Shown here one piece after another: positions 46,687-55,034 of a stretch of 64,000 nucleotides of DNA. The stretch is taken from positions 1 through 64,000 of the forward strand of contig NZ_JHZK01000011.1 in NCBI RefSeq assembly GCF_000688515.1, given 5' to 3'. The notes below the pieces were generated by a model. The model searched no databases. It saw nothing but the letters and a program-made list of their open reading frames with translations, and was not told where the DNA came from. The translations under genes were made by a program, and so were the position numbers. The stretch comes from Afifella pfennigii DSM 17143 (GTDB taxonomy: Bacteria > Pseudomonadota > Alphaproteobacteria > Rhizobiales > Afifellaceae). Numbering within the stretch: the first letter of the stretch is position 1; every line of letters starts with the position of its first letter.

Positions 46687-47285
46687 CGAGGCGGCCCTCG
46701 CTCTCCGCCGAAGACTGGGCGCTGTGGGAGAAGGTGCGGCGCAGCGTGCGGCCGCTGCGCCGGAGGGCCGTGAAACCGGGGCCGGCGGATCGCGGCGCCA
46801 GCAAAGGCACATCGGATGGACAGAAGGCAGCGGCTGAAAGCGCGCCGGTGGCAGACAGCGTCGTTGCGGCCGAGGATTCCCGTCTCGGCGTGGCGACGGC
46901 GAGGCGCTTGCGGCCGGCAGCGCCGCCGCCTGCGGCCACGCGCCTTCAGCCGCGCGAGCGCCGCGATCTCGGCCGCGGGATGCGCGCACCGGAGGCCCGT
47001 ATCGACCTGCACGGCATGACGCAGGCCCGCGCCCATGACCGACTTCTTGCCTTTCTGCGCGAGGGTCAGCGGCGTGGCATCACCATCGTCCTGGTGATCA
47101 CCGGTAAGGGCGGGCCGGATGGGCGCGGTGTTCTGCGCGAAATGGTGCCGCGTTGGCTACGCGAGCCGGCCTTCGCCGAGATCGTTGTCGCCTACGATGG
47201 AGCGGCCCGCCGCCATGGCGGCGAAGGTGCGCTTTACGTCAGGTTGCGGCGCAGCGGGAATCGGCGGCGCACCGGCGGGGCGTAG
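46683..47285 (+). CDS. Smr-domain protein
   Basis: 200-aa protein. The N-terminal half is a low-complexity Ala/Pro/Arg linker; the C-terminal Smr (MutS2-type) domain has ARIDLHGMTQARAHDRLLAFL (DLHG 108-111) and VLVITGKGG. Smr domains nick branched DNA or RNA. The start overlaps mltA by four bases. The last 17 codons (47234-47285) are overlapped, on the opposite strand, by the end of the OlsB-like gene. Confidence 0.92.
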   Translation: MTRRPSLSAEDWALWEKVRRSVRPLRRRAVKPGPADRGASKGTSDGQKAAAESAPVADSVVAAEDSRLGVATARRLRPAAPPPAATRLQPRERRDLGRGMRAPEARIDLHGMTQARAHDRLLAFLREGQRRGITIVLVITGKGGPDGRGVLREMVPRWLREPAFAEIVVAYDGAARRHGGEGALYVRLRRSGNRRRTGGA

Positions 47286-48220
47286 CGGCCGGCATCGGTG
47301 CCGAAATGGTTGACATAGCGCGGATTGAGCGCGCTCACCGGCAGAATGATGAGGATGTCGGTGGTGCCGAACTGGTAGTCCACGACGGCGCCGTCGCCGA
47401 TATAGGCGCCGAGCCTGAGATAACCTTTGATCAGCGGTGGAAGCTGGCGCAGCGCCGCGCGCGCATCGACCGCCTCCGCAGGCATGCGGTTCATATCCAC
47501 ATGCCGTTCCGCCAACGCCCGCACACTCCATTCCTCCGGGGCACGTGCATTGTGATGCAGAAAGCTCAGTGGCAGGGCGAGCGCGTCCGGGTCGGTGCCG
47601 GCAAGGCTGGCGCAGCCGATCATCACGTCCATTCTGTGCATCAGCACATAGCTCCAGATGCCATGCCAGAGGAGTTCCACGGTGCGCTTGTCGCGATAGG
47701 GCTTCAACACGCAGGAGCGCCCCAGCTCCAGGAAGCGCAGATGCGGATAGCGAGCAATGAGCGGTGCGACGTCGTATTCACCAGCCGAGTAGAAACCGCC
47801 GTTGAGTTCGGCGATCTCCTGCCGCAGCAATCGGTACGTGCCGACGATCTCCGGCTTCGAACGCAGGAAGGGGCGCCGCGGCACCGCGTGATCGAGGACC
47901 AGAAGATGGTCGCAAATGAGGTCGTAAGGGTCGGCGTCGCGGCGCAGGAAATGCGTTTGCGCGTCGGCAACGGCCGCCATCTCCTCGTAGAAGACGTGGT
48001 AGCGAAGGGCTTGTGAGCGGCGGATCTCGGAGGGGGAGCGGGCGAGCCGCGCTTCCAGATCGCCGAGCCGGCCGAGAGCATCGAGATGACGCGCCGCGCG
48101 CCAGGGCGCGCGGCCCGGCTTGGCGAAGGGGCGAACCAAACCGGCACCGCCATCTCGTCCGAAAGCGGGTGCAAAGCGGCGCACCAGCCGTCTCGGCGAG
48201 AGATTTTGACGTCCCTGCAT
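47234..48220 (-). CDS. GNAT-type acyltransferase (OlsB/hemolysin-like family)
   Basis: 328-aa protein of the OlsB family, which N-acylates ornithine (first step of ornithine-lipid synthesis). The motif string ARLARSPSEIRRSQALRYHVF is the family opening, followed by CDHLLVLDH, VGTYRLLRQEIAELNGGFYSAGEYD, FLELGRSCVLKPYRDKRTVELLWHGIW and NPRYVNHFGTDA. No olsA is nearby. The ATG at 48220 is the best start, with AGGGAGG just before it (close spacing); the frame is open for 80 codons more upstream. The 3' end overlaps the convergent smr by 52 bp. Confidence 0.85.
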   Translation of the reverse strand: MQGRQNLSPRRLVRRFAPAFGRDGGAGLVRPFAKPGRAPWRAARHLDALGRLGDLEARLARSPSEIRRSQALRYHVFYEEMAAVADAQTHFLRRDADPYDLICDHLLVLDHAVPRRPFLRSKPEIVGTYRLLRQEIAELNGGFYSAGEYDVAPLIARYPHLRFLELGRSCVLKPYRDKRTVELLWHGIWSYVLMHRMDVMIGCASLAGTDPDALALPLSFLHHNARAPEEWSVRALAERHVDMNRMPAEAVDARAALRQLPPLIKGYLRLGAYIGDGAVVDYQFGTTDILIILPVSALNPRYVNHFGTDAGRYAPPVRRRFPLRRNLT

Positions 48221-48473
48221 GGCCTCCCTGCCCCCGGGGAATCGCGATCTCACTCCTTCCTCCCTTAATGGATCGCCGGTGCTTCGACCAGATACAAGCG
48301 TTGACCCATGCGCAAAAACATGGTGCCGCAAACGCGCTCGCGCCAGAGCGCGCAAACGATAAAGACTCGCCAAAACAGGATGATGCGCACGATGTGCGCC
48401 AAAGCGGGCCTTCTCGGCAAGGCCGGCCTCGGTCCCGCCTTGCGCAAGGCAGGTCGCTCGCGACAACCGGTCG
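48221..48473. other. Gap between comM and the OlsB-like gene
   Basis: This 253-bp stretch lies on the 3' side of comM and the 5' side of the OlsB-like gene. It contains short GC dyads (for example GCGCAC/GTGCGC near 48386-48402). A 60-codon minus-strand frame (48265-48447) is not clearly a gene. It probably carries the OlsB-like promoter. Confidence 0.4.
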
Positions 48474-50006
48474 CTACGCCGCTGCCGCGAGCAGCGTTCC
48501 GCTCTGCCGGAAGGAGAGGGCCTCGGCTATATGGATACGCCGCACCTTTTCCTCCTGGTCGAGGTCGGCCAGCGTCCGCGCGACCTTCAACACCCGGTGA
48601 TAGCCACGTGCCGAGAGCCCCATCGCCTCGGCGGCGTCGCGTATCAATCGCGCGCCCGCTTCGTCCGGCGCGGCGACTTCCTCGATCAACCGGCTGCCGG
48701 CGCGCGCATTGGTGCGAATTCCGGCAAGCCCGCGCTGAAGATAGCGATCGCGCTGACGCGTTCGTGCCGCAGCGACCCGTTCGGCAACGACTGCGCTCGC
48801 CTCGCCGGTCCCGGGGGCGATGAGGTCGGCGGCGGAGACAGCCGGCACCTCCAGGCGCATATCGATGCGATCGAGAAGCGGGCCGGAGATGCGTGCCTGG
48901 TAATCGGCGGCGCAGCGCGCGCCGCGCCGGCAGCTATGTCCGGGCTCGCCCGCAATGCCGCAACGGCAGGGGTTCATCGCCGCAATCAGTTGGAAGGCGG
49001 CCGGATAGGTGACGCGGTGATTGGCACGGGCGATCATGCTCTCGCCGGCTTCCAACGGCTGGCGCAGCGAATCGAGCACGGCCGGCTGAAATTCGGGCAA
49101 TTCGTCGAGGAAGAGAACGCCGTGATGGGCGAGTGAGACCTCACCCGGCCGGGCATTGAGGCCGCCCCCAACCATCGCCGCCATGGAGGCGGAGTGATGC
49201 GGCGCCCGGAAGGGCCGCTGCGCCGATAGCCGCCCGCCGGCGAGCTGGCCGGCGATGGACGCGATCATGGAGACTTCCAGAAGCTCGCGCGGCTCCAGCG
49301 GCGGCAGGATGGAGGGCAGCCGGCTCGCCAGCATCGACTTGCCGGCGCCGGGCGGGCCCATCATCAGCATGTTGTGGCCGCCGGCGGCGGCGATCTCCAG
49401 AGCCCGCTTGGCGTTCTCCTGGCCGCGGATCTCCGAAAGGTCCGGCAGCGCCTCGGGGGTGGCTCGCAGCGCCGGTTTGGGCTGCGACAGCACCTGATTG
49501 CCGCGGATATGGTTGGCGAGCTGGATGAGGCTCGATGGCGCCAGGATCGAAAGCCCCTCGCCGGCCCAGGCCGCCTCGCCGCCGCAAGCCGCTGGACAGA
49601 TCAGCCCCTTGCCGAGGGCGTTCGCCCCGATCGCCGCCGGCAGCACGCCGGCTACCTGCTCAATTCGCCCATCAAGGCCGAGCTCGCCAAGGACGACATG
49701 CCCCTCGGCGGCATCGGAAGGCACCGCCCCCATCGCGGCCATGAGGGCGAGCGCGATCGGCAGATCGTAATGCGAGCCTTCCTTGGGCAGATCCGCCGGG
49801 GCGAGATTGACTGTGATGCGCTTGGCCGGCAGGGCTAGGCCCGAGGCGTGGATCGCCGCCTGCACCCGTTCCCGGCTTTCCGCCACCGCCTTGTCGGGCA
49901 GGCCGACGATGTTGAAGAGCGTGCGCCCCGGCGCGATCAGCACCTGCACGTCGACCGGGATCGCTTCGATCCCGCGGAAAGCCACTGTCGTGACACGAGA
50001 AACCAT
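48474..50006 (-). CDS. comM: ComM/YifB-type AAA+ protein (Mg-chelatase-like)
   Basis: 510-aa hexameric branch-migration helicase used in natural transformation (ComM); also called YifB. N-terminal Lon-protease-like domain (LFNIVGLPDKAVAESRERVQAA, NLAPADLPKEGSHYDLPIAL), then AAA+ with Walker A GPPGAGKS and Walker B GVLFLDELPEF, Zn-like cluster CRCGIAGEPGHSC and C-terminal lid (ISGPLLDRIDMRLEVPA, ARGYHRVLKVARTLADL). The start is the ATG at 50006. gshB lies upstream at 86 bp. Confidence 0.95.
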   Translation of the reverse strand: MVSRVTTVAFRGIEAIPVDVQVLIAPGRTLFNIVGLPDKAVAESRERVQAAIHASGLALPAKRITVNLAPADLPKEGSHYDLPIALALMAAMGAVPSDAAEGHVVLGELGLDGRIEQVAGVLPAAIGANALGKGLICPAACGGEAAWAGEGLSILAPSSLIQLANHIRGNQVLSQPKPALRATPEALPDLSEIRGQENAKRALEIAAAGGHNMLMMGPPGAGKSMLASRLPSILPPLEPRELLEVSMIASIAGQLAGGRLSAQRPFRAPHHSASMAAMVGGGLNARPGEVSLAHHGVLFLDELPEFQPAVLDSLRQPLEAGESMIARANHRVTYPAAFQLIAAMNPCRCGIAGEPGHSCRRGARCAADYQARISGPLLDRIDMRLEVPAVSAADLIAPGTGEASAVVAERVAAARTRQRDRYLQRGLAGIRTNARAGSRLIEEVAAPDEAGARLIRDAAEAMGLSARGYHRVLKVARTLADLDQEEKVRRIHIAEALSFRQSGTLLAAAA

Positions 50007-50091
50007 GTTCGCACCCCCGTCCTGGTTGCAAACATGCCCGAATGTGTTGCTTTTGGCAAGAACGAAAACGGAACAGGCTCGCCCTCGCGGC

Positions 50092-51036
50092 TTAGCCCGC
50101 CCGCCTTGCCTCGATCGCGTCCCAGACCATGGCCGCCGCGTCGATGTCGGAGAACCGCTTTAATTCGCGGATGCCGGTCGGCGAGGTGACGTTGATCTCG
50201 GTCATAACGTCACCGATGACGTCGATACCGACGAGAATGAAGCCGCGTTCCTTCAGCGCCGGTCCGATACGGGCGCAGATTTCCAGGTCTCGGGCATTGA
50301 GCTCCGCCGCCTCGGCGCGCCCGCCGACATGCATGTTGGAGCGCGCATCGCCGAGCGCCGGCACCCGGTTAATAGCGCCGGCTGGCTCGCCGTCGACGAG
50401 AATGATGCGCTTGTCGCCCTGGCGTACCTCCGGCAGGTAGCGCTGGACCACGAAGGGCTCACGAAAGGTGGTCTCGAAGAGCTCGATGAGGGCGGATAGG
50501 TTCTCGTCGCCCTCGCCGATGCGGAAGACGGCGGCGCCGCCATTGCCGTAGAGCGGCTTGAGGATGATGTCGCGATGCTCGGCGCGAAAGTCGCGGATGG
50601 CGGCGATGTCGCGGGCGATTAACGTCTGCGGCATCAGGTCGGAGAATTCGGTGACGAAGAGCTTTTCCGGCGCATTCCTGACATGGGCCGGGTCGTTGAC
50701 GACGAGCGTTTTAGGATGGATGCGCTCCAGAAGATGCGTGGCCGAGATATAGGCCATGTCGAAGGGCGGGTCCTGGCGCATCAGAACGACGTCGAACTCC
50801 TCGAGCCGGCGCCTCTCCTCTTCGCCAAGCCGGTAATGCGCCCCTTCCTCGTCCTTAACTGTCACGGGGCGAAGGCGGGTGAATACCTCGCCCCCTTGCA
50901 TGGAGAGCTGCCAGGGCTCGTAGTAGAAGAGCTGATGGCCGCGCGCCTCGCCCTCCAGCATCAGCGCGAAAGTGGTGTCGCCCGAAATGTCGATGCGGCC
51001 GATCGGGTCCATCTGCACCGCGACGGAAAGCGCCAT
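50092..51036 (-). CDS. gshB: Glutathione synthetase
   Basis: 314-aa ATP-grasp enzyme joining gamma-Glu-Cys and Gly. [25 protein letters not shown] is the N-terminal family block; [51 protein letters not shown] and [21 protein letters not shown] complete the fold. The ATG at 51036 has GGAG seven bases upstream. An in-frame ATG at 51060 is less likely. yraN, 57 bp upstream, is in the same orientation. Confidence 0.96.
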   Translation of the reverse strand: MALSVAVQMDPIGRIDISGDTTFALMLEGEARGHQLFYYEPWQLSMQGGEVFTRLRPVTVKDEEGAHYRLGEEERRRLEEFDVVLMRQDPPFDMAYISATHLLERIHPKTLVVNDPAHVRNAPEKLFVTEFSDLMPQTLIARDIAAIRDFRAEHRDIILKPLYGNGGAAVFRIGEGDENLSALIELFETTFREPFVVQRYLPEVRQGDKRIILVDGEPAGAINRVPALGDARSNMHVGGRAEAAELNARDLEICARIGPALKERGFILVGIDVIGDVMTEINVTSPTGIRELKRFSDIDAAAMVWDAIEARRAG

Positions 51037-51092
51037 GTTCGTCTCCACAGGGATCGTCACCCTGCGTTAGCCGCGTGGCCGGCCCGATGCAA

Positions 51093-51458
51093 TTAGTCCG
51101 GCGGGCGAAAGGCGTCGGCAAGGTGCACCGGCCAGCGCCAGGGCGCGACAAGGACGAGGTCGAAGCGCTGCGTCAAGTGGATGGCCGAAGGGTGGCGCGT
51201 CACCCACAGGCTCGCCGCCGCGCCGATGCGCCTTTCGGCGCGTTTCGTCAGCGACCATTCGCCGATATCGGCGCTATGGCGCCGCTTCACCTCCACGAAG
51301 GCGATGGTGGCGCCCCGCTTGGCGATAAGGTCGATCTCGCCGAGCGGCGTGCGGTAGCGCCTGGCGAGGATGCGGTAGCCTTTGGCCGTCAGCAGGAGGC
51401 TGGCGATCCATTCCGCCGACAGGCCGCGCCGCAAGGCCCGTCGCCGCGCCCTGGTCAT
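51093..51458 (-). CDS. yraN: UPF0102/YraN endonuclease-like protein
   Basis: 121-aa protein with the YraN nuclease fold. GEIDLIAKRGATIAFVEVKRR (the D...E-x-K catalytic pattern) and the N-terminal AEWIASLLLTAKGYRILARRYRTPLG are characteristic. Function is not defined; relation to Holliday-junction resolvases is structural. It overlaps rsmI by four bases, as in many proteobacteria. Confidence 0.94.
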   Translation of the reverse strand: MTRARRRALRRGLSAEWIASLLLTAKGYRILARRYRTPLGEIDLIAKRGATIAFVEVKRRHSADIGEWSLTKRAERRIGAAASLWVTRHPSAIHLTQRFDLVLVAPWRWPVHLADAFRPPD

Positions 51459-52366
51459 CTGCCGGCTTCCTTGGAAGCTTCTTTGGAAAGGGCGAGAGCG
51501 CGTTGATAGAGCTCGCGCCGCGACAGGCCCGTCGCCTCGGCCACCTCGCGGGCGGCGTCCTTGACGCCCATATGGAGGAGCCTTTCGCTGAGCATCGCCG
51601 CAACTTCCGCGTCGCCCGGCGCTTGCGACGCGCTCTCGGCTGGCGGGCCGACGACGAGCACGATCTCGCCGCGCTGGTGTGCCTCGGCGGCGGCGGCGAT
51701 CTCCTCAAGCGATCCGCGCAGGAAGACCTCGTTGAGCTTGGTGATTTCCCGGGCCAGGCAGGCCGGGCGCTCGCCTAGAATCTCGGCGGCGTCCTCGGCA
51801 AAGGCTTTGAGACGATGCGGCGCCTCCAGGAAGACGAGTGTGAAGGGCAGCGTGGCGAGGCTTTGCAGGGCTTGCCGCCGCGCCTTCGCCTTGGCCGGCA
51901 GGAAGCCGGTGAAGAGGCAGGGGCCCTCGCCGAGCGCGGCGACGCTGAGCGCGGCCGCGAGGCTCGACGCGCCTGGGATCGGCGCCACCTTGAGCCCCGA
52001 AGCGGCCGCGCGCGCGACGAGCCTCGCCCCCGGATCGGAGATGAGCGGCGTGCCAGCATCTGAGACGAGCGCCACCGCCGCGCCCTCCGCGATCGCGGCA
52101 AGGATGCGTTCCTCCGCGGCCGGGCCGGAATGCTCGTGATAGGCCCTCAGCGGCGTGCGGATGCCGTAGCGCGCCGTCAGCTTGCGGGTGACGCGCGTAT
52201 CCTCCGCGGCGATGAGGTCGGCGGCGGCGAGCACTTTCAGGGCGCGCAGGGTGATGTCGCCGAGATGGCCGATCGGCGTCGCCGTGACATAAAGGCCCGG
52301 CGCCAGGGCTGGCGCCGCAATCTCCTGTCCCTCGACGACGAAAGTCGCCCGTCTCGCCTCTTGCAT
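51455..52366 (-). CDS. rsmI: 16S rRNA 2'-O-ribose methyltransferase RsmI
   Basis: 303-aa tetrapyrrole-methylase-fold enzyme that makes Cm1402 in 16S rRNA. Family marks are LYVTATPIGHLGDITLRALKVL, IAAEDTRVTRKLTARYGI, AALVSDAGTPLISDPGARLV and GPCLFTGFLPAK, with the methyltransferase tail EVFLRGSLEEIAA. The start at 52366 fits the homologous N-terminus; the frame is open for 33 codons upstream. It is divergent from the LpoA-like lipoprotein gene. Confidence 0.95.
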   Translation of the reverse strand: MQEARRATFVVEGQEIAAPALAPGLYVTATPIGHLGDITLRALKVLAAADLIAAEDTRVTRKLTARYGIRTPLRAYHEHSGPAAEERILAAIAEGAAVALVSDAGTPLISDPGARLVARAAASGLKVAPIPGASSLAAALSVAALGEGPCLFTGFLPAKAKARRQALQSLATLPFTLVFLEAPHRLKAFAEDAAEILGERPACLAREITKLNEVFLRGSLEEIAAAAEAHQRGEIVLVVGPPAESASQAPGDAEVAAMLSERLLHMGVKDAAREVAEATGLSRRELYQRALALSKEASKEAGR

Positions 52367-52463
52367 CTTGCCGGCTCGCTCTTGAGGCGGCGTGCCCGGC
52401 CGCTTATGACATTCCGTAGGCATGAATGGAACGGCTGGCAACCGCCGGCGCGGGAGTTGAGGC

Positions 52464-53687
52464 ATGAGGCACGAGCGACAAGGGGCGGGCGCCGTGGCCG
52501 CGAGGTTCTACGCGCGCATTGGCGGCGTCATCGCCGCCCTTGCGATGGTTTTCGCGCTGGCGGCCTGCACCTCCTTCTCGCCAGGCGGTTTCGGCACCGT
52601 GGCCCCGCCTCCCGCCGCCGATCAGGGGCGCGTTGCGACCGGCGAGGTGATCGGCCAGGGTTCCACGCGCGTCGCCATGCTGTTGCCGCTGTCGGCCACC
52701 GGCAATGCCGGCAATGTCGGCCGGGCCTTCCGCAACGCCGCCGAGATGGCGATGCGCGATTTTCCGAGCGCCGGCATCCAGCTCGTCATCTACGACACGG
52801 CCGGCACGCCCTCCGGCGCGCAGCTTGCCGCCAACAAGGCCATCGCCGAGGGTGGGCAGATCGTTCTGGGGCCGCTGTTTTCCAACTCCGTCGGCGCCGT
52901 GGCGCCGATCGCCCGCCAGGCCGGCGCGCCGGTCGTCGCCTTCTCCTCCGACACGGCCGTCGCCGGGCCGGGCGTCTATCTCCTCTCCTTCCTGCCCAAT
53001 TCCGACATCGAGCGCATCGTCTCCTACGCCTCGGCGCAGAACCGCAAGGCCTTCGCCGCGCTGCTGCCCAACGATGCCTACGGCACGGTGGCCGATGCGG
53101 CCTTCCGCCAGGCGGTCGCCAGCGCAGGTGGACGCGTGATGGCGATCGAGCGCTACGAGCGCAACGATGCCGATATCCGCGCCAAGGTGGCCGCGATCGC
53201 GGCGATCGCGCCGCGCATCGACGCGCTGCTGGTACCGGAAGGCGGGCAGATCCCCGGCGCGGTGGCGCGCGGCCTCGGCGCGGCGGGCGCCCAGATCAAG
53301 CTTCTCGGCAGCGGCCAGTGGGACGATCCGGCGGTCACCAACGATCGCGCCGTCGCCGGCGGCTGGTTCCCGGCCCCGACCAAGAAGGGCTTCCAGGGCT
53401 TTGCTTCGCGCTATGCCAGCGCCTATGGCGGCCCGCCGCCGCGCAACGCCACGCTCGCCTACGACGCGACGGTCCTGGCCGCGGGTCTGGTGCGGCAGAA
53501 CCCGGGCAATGCCTTCTCCACGACGCTGCTCACCAATGCCAACGGCTTCAGCGGGCTCGACGGCGTCTTTCGCCTTCGCAGCGACGGCACCAACCAGCGC
53601 CAGCTGGCGGTCTTCGAGGTGACGGGTTCGGGCGCGCGCGAGATCGAGGCGGCGCCGCGCAGCTTCTCCGGCGGTGGCGGCTTCTGA
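52464..53687 (+). CDS. LpoA-like penicillin-binding-protein activator lipoprotein
   Basis: 407-aa lipoprotein with signal and lipobox ALAAC (Cys35). The mature domain is a periplasmic-binding type-I fold, with VAMLLPLSATGNAGNVGRAFRNAAEMAM, QIVLGPLFSNSVGAVAPIAR, APVVAFSSD and GVYLLSFLPNSDIERIVSYA. This is the alphaproteobacterial LpoA/YraM C-terminal-domain-like group. E. coli LpoA stimulates PBP1A; whether that holds here is inferred from fold and from the conserved rsmI-yraM-yraN linkage. Divergent from rsmI by about 97 bp. Confidence 0.88.
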   Translation: MRHERQGAGAVAARFYARIGGVIAALAMVFALAACTSFSPGGFGTVAPPPAADQGRVATGEVIGQGSTRVAMLLPLSATGNAGNVGRAFRNAAEMAMRDFPSAGIQLVIYDTAGTPSGAQLAANKAIAEGGQIVLGPLFSNSVGAVAPIARQAGAPVVAFSSDTAVAGPGVYLLSFLPNSDIERIVSYASAQNRKAFAALLPNDAYGTVADAAFRQAVASAGGRVMAIERYERNDADIRAKVAAIAAIAPRIDALLVPEGGQIPGAVARGLGAAGAQIKLLGSGQWDDPAVTNDRAVAGGWFPAPTKKGFQGFASRYASAYGGPPPRNATLAYDATVLAAGLVRQNPGNAFSTTLLTNANGFSGLDGVFRLRSDGTNQRQLAVFEVTGSGAREIEAAPRSFSGGGGF

Positions 53688-53764
53688 ACCGGCTTGCCGA
53701 CGGGCCGGCGGCGGACGAGGCGCCGCTCGGCGAGAGGATGCCGGCTGGCGCAACAGCTTCGATT

Positions 53765-53779
53765 TTAACCGTCTTTTAG
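53765..53779. promoter_or_regulatory. Near-consensus CtrA-like box
   Basis: TTAA-CCGTCTT-TTAG at 53765-53779 has one mismatch to TTAA-N7-TTAA. It lies in the only sizeable gap upstream of the acyltransferase gene (start 53868). It is less convincing than the perfect boxes at 17464 and 39473. Confidence 0.35.
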
Positions 53780-53867
53780 AATACTTCGCGACGTTTGAGC
53801 GCCTCCTGGCCATATTTGCGCTGGGAGAGCGGGGGCGCGCCTGGCAGCATTGCAGAGGAACGCCCTG

Positions 53868-54941
53868 ATGGAGAACGTAGGCAGGATCGACAGCGCGCGC
53901 TACCGCGTCGCCTGGGTCGACGTCGCCAAGGGATTTTGCATCGTCATGGTGGTGATGATGCATTCCACGCTCGGCGTGGAAGCGGCGATGGGCGAGACCG
54001 GCTGGATGGGCACGCTGGTGGAATATGCCCGGCCCTTCCGCATGCCGGATTTCTTCCTCATCGCGGGCCTGTTCCTGCCGGCGCGTATCGCCGCGCCGCT
54101 GCGCCTTTACGTCGACCGCAAGATCCTGCACTTCGTCTATTTCTACGTCTTGTGGCTGACCATCCAATTCGCCTTCAAGGCGCCTGCCTTCGCCGCCGAT
54201 TTCGGCTGGGCGGGCACGCTCGGGCTTTATCTTCACAGCTTCGTGGAGCCTTTCGGAACCCTCTGGTTCATCTACCACCTCGCCATCTTCTTCGCCGTCA
54301 CCCGGCTGGTGCATAACCGGGTGCCGTTCTGGCTCGTCTGGCTCGTCGCCGCGGCGCTGGAGATCGCGCCGATCCACACCGGCTCCATGCTGATCGACGA
54401 ATTCGCCTCCCGCTTCGTCTATTTCTACACCGGCTTCATCCTGGCCGGCGCCATCCTGCGCTTTGCCGAACGCGTCGACCGGCACATGGCGCTCGGCCTC
54501 GTCTATCTGGCGCTCTGGGGCGTTCTGAACGGCTTTCTGGTCTTCAGCGGCATCGCCGATTGGCCCTTCGTCTCGCTCGCCCTCGGCCTTGCCGGCGCCA
54601 TCGCCGTGTGCATCGCCGCCGTCCTGGCGACCAAGACGCTGGCGATGCGCCCGCTCACCTATCTCGGCCAGAACTCCATCGTCGTCTATCTCGCCTTCTT
54701 CCTGCCGATGGTCGTCTCGCGCGAGGTGATCCTGCGTTCCGGCCTCGTCAGCGATGTCAGCCTCATCGCGCTTTTGGTGACGGCGGCCGGCGTCATCGGA
54801 CCGATTATCCTCTACGAGCTGACGCGGCGCACCGGCTGGTGCACCTTCCTCTTCGTGCGGCCTTCCTGGGCGCGCATCGACCAACCCTGGCAGAAGGGCG
54901 CGGCGCGCGGCCAGAAGGCGGCCATCGCCCCGGCAGAATAG
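53868..54941 (+). CDS. Acyltransferase-3 family inner-membrane protein
   Basis: 357-aa polytopic protein with about ten transmembrane helices. The N-terminal block RVAWVDVAKGFCIVMVVMMHS contains the conserved catalytic H at residue 33, and RPFRMPDFFLIAGLFL and YLGQNSIVVYLAFFLPM are typical of acyltransferase-3/COG3594 proteins. Such proteins O-acylate (acetylate or succinylate) glycans or lipids. The substrate is unknown. AGAGGA is eight bases upstream of the ATG; a TTG at 53850 is less likely. Confidence 0.9.
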   Translation: MENVGRIDSARYRVAWVDVAKGFCIVMVVMMHSTLGVEAAMGETGWMGTLVEYARPFRMPDFFLIAGLFLPARIAAPLRLYVDRKILHFVYFYVLWLTIQFAFKAPAFAADFGWAGTLGLYLHSFVEPFGTLWFIYHLAIFFAVTRLVHNRVPFWLVWLVAAALEIAPIHTGSMLIDEFASRFVYFYTGFILAGAILRFAERVDRHMALGLVYLALWGVLNGFLVFSGIADWPFVSLALGLAGAIAVCIAAVLATKTLAMRPLTYLGQNSIVVYLAFFLPMVVSREVILRSGLVSDVSLIALLVTAAGVIGPIILYELTRRTGWCTFLFVRPSWARIDQPWQKGAARGQKAAIAPAE

Positions 54942-55034
54942 GCTCGCGGCCGCGGGCGGCGCCGTGCCCAGGCGCCGCCTTCGCTCCGCCGGACTTTGCT
55001 TGAAATTGCCGCCCGGCCGGTCAAATCTCCGGCC

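Noticed and set aside
48265-48447. Minus-strand 60-codon frame between comM and the OlsB-like gene
   Set aside because: Contains a hydrophobic stretch, but no ribosome binding site or recognised family; could only be accepted with conservation evidence.
52404-54884. Minus-strand open frame of over 820 codons opposite the LpoA-like and acyltransferase genes
   Set aside because: Extremely Asp/Glu/Gly/Arg-rich translation typical of antisense frames in high-GC DNA; both plus-strand genes have clear family motifs.
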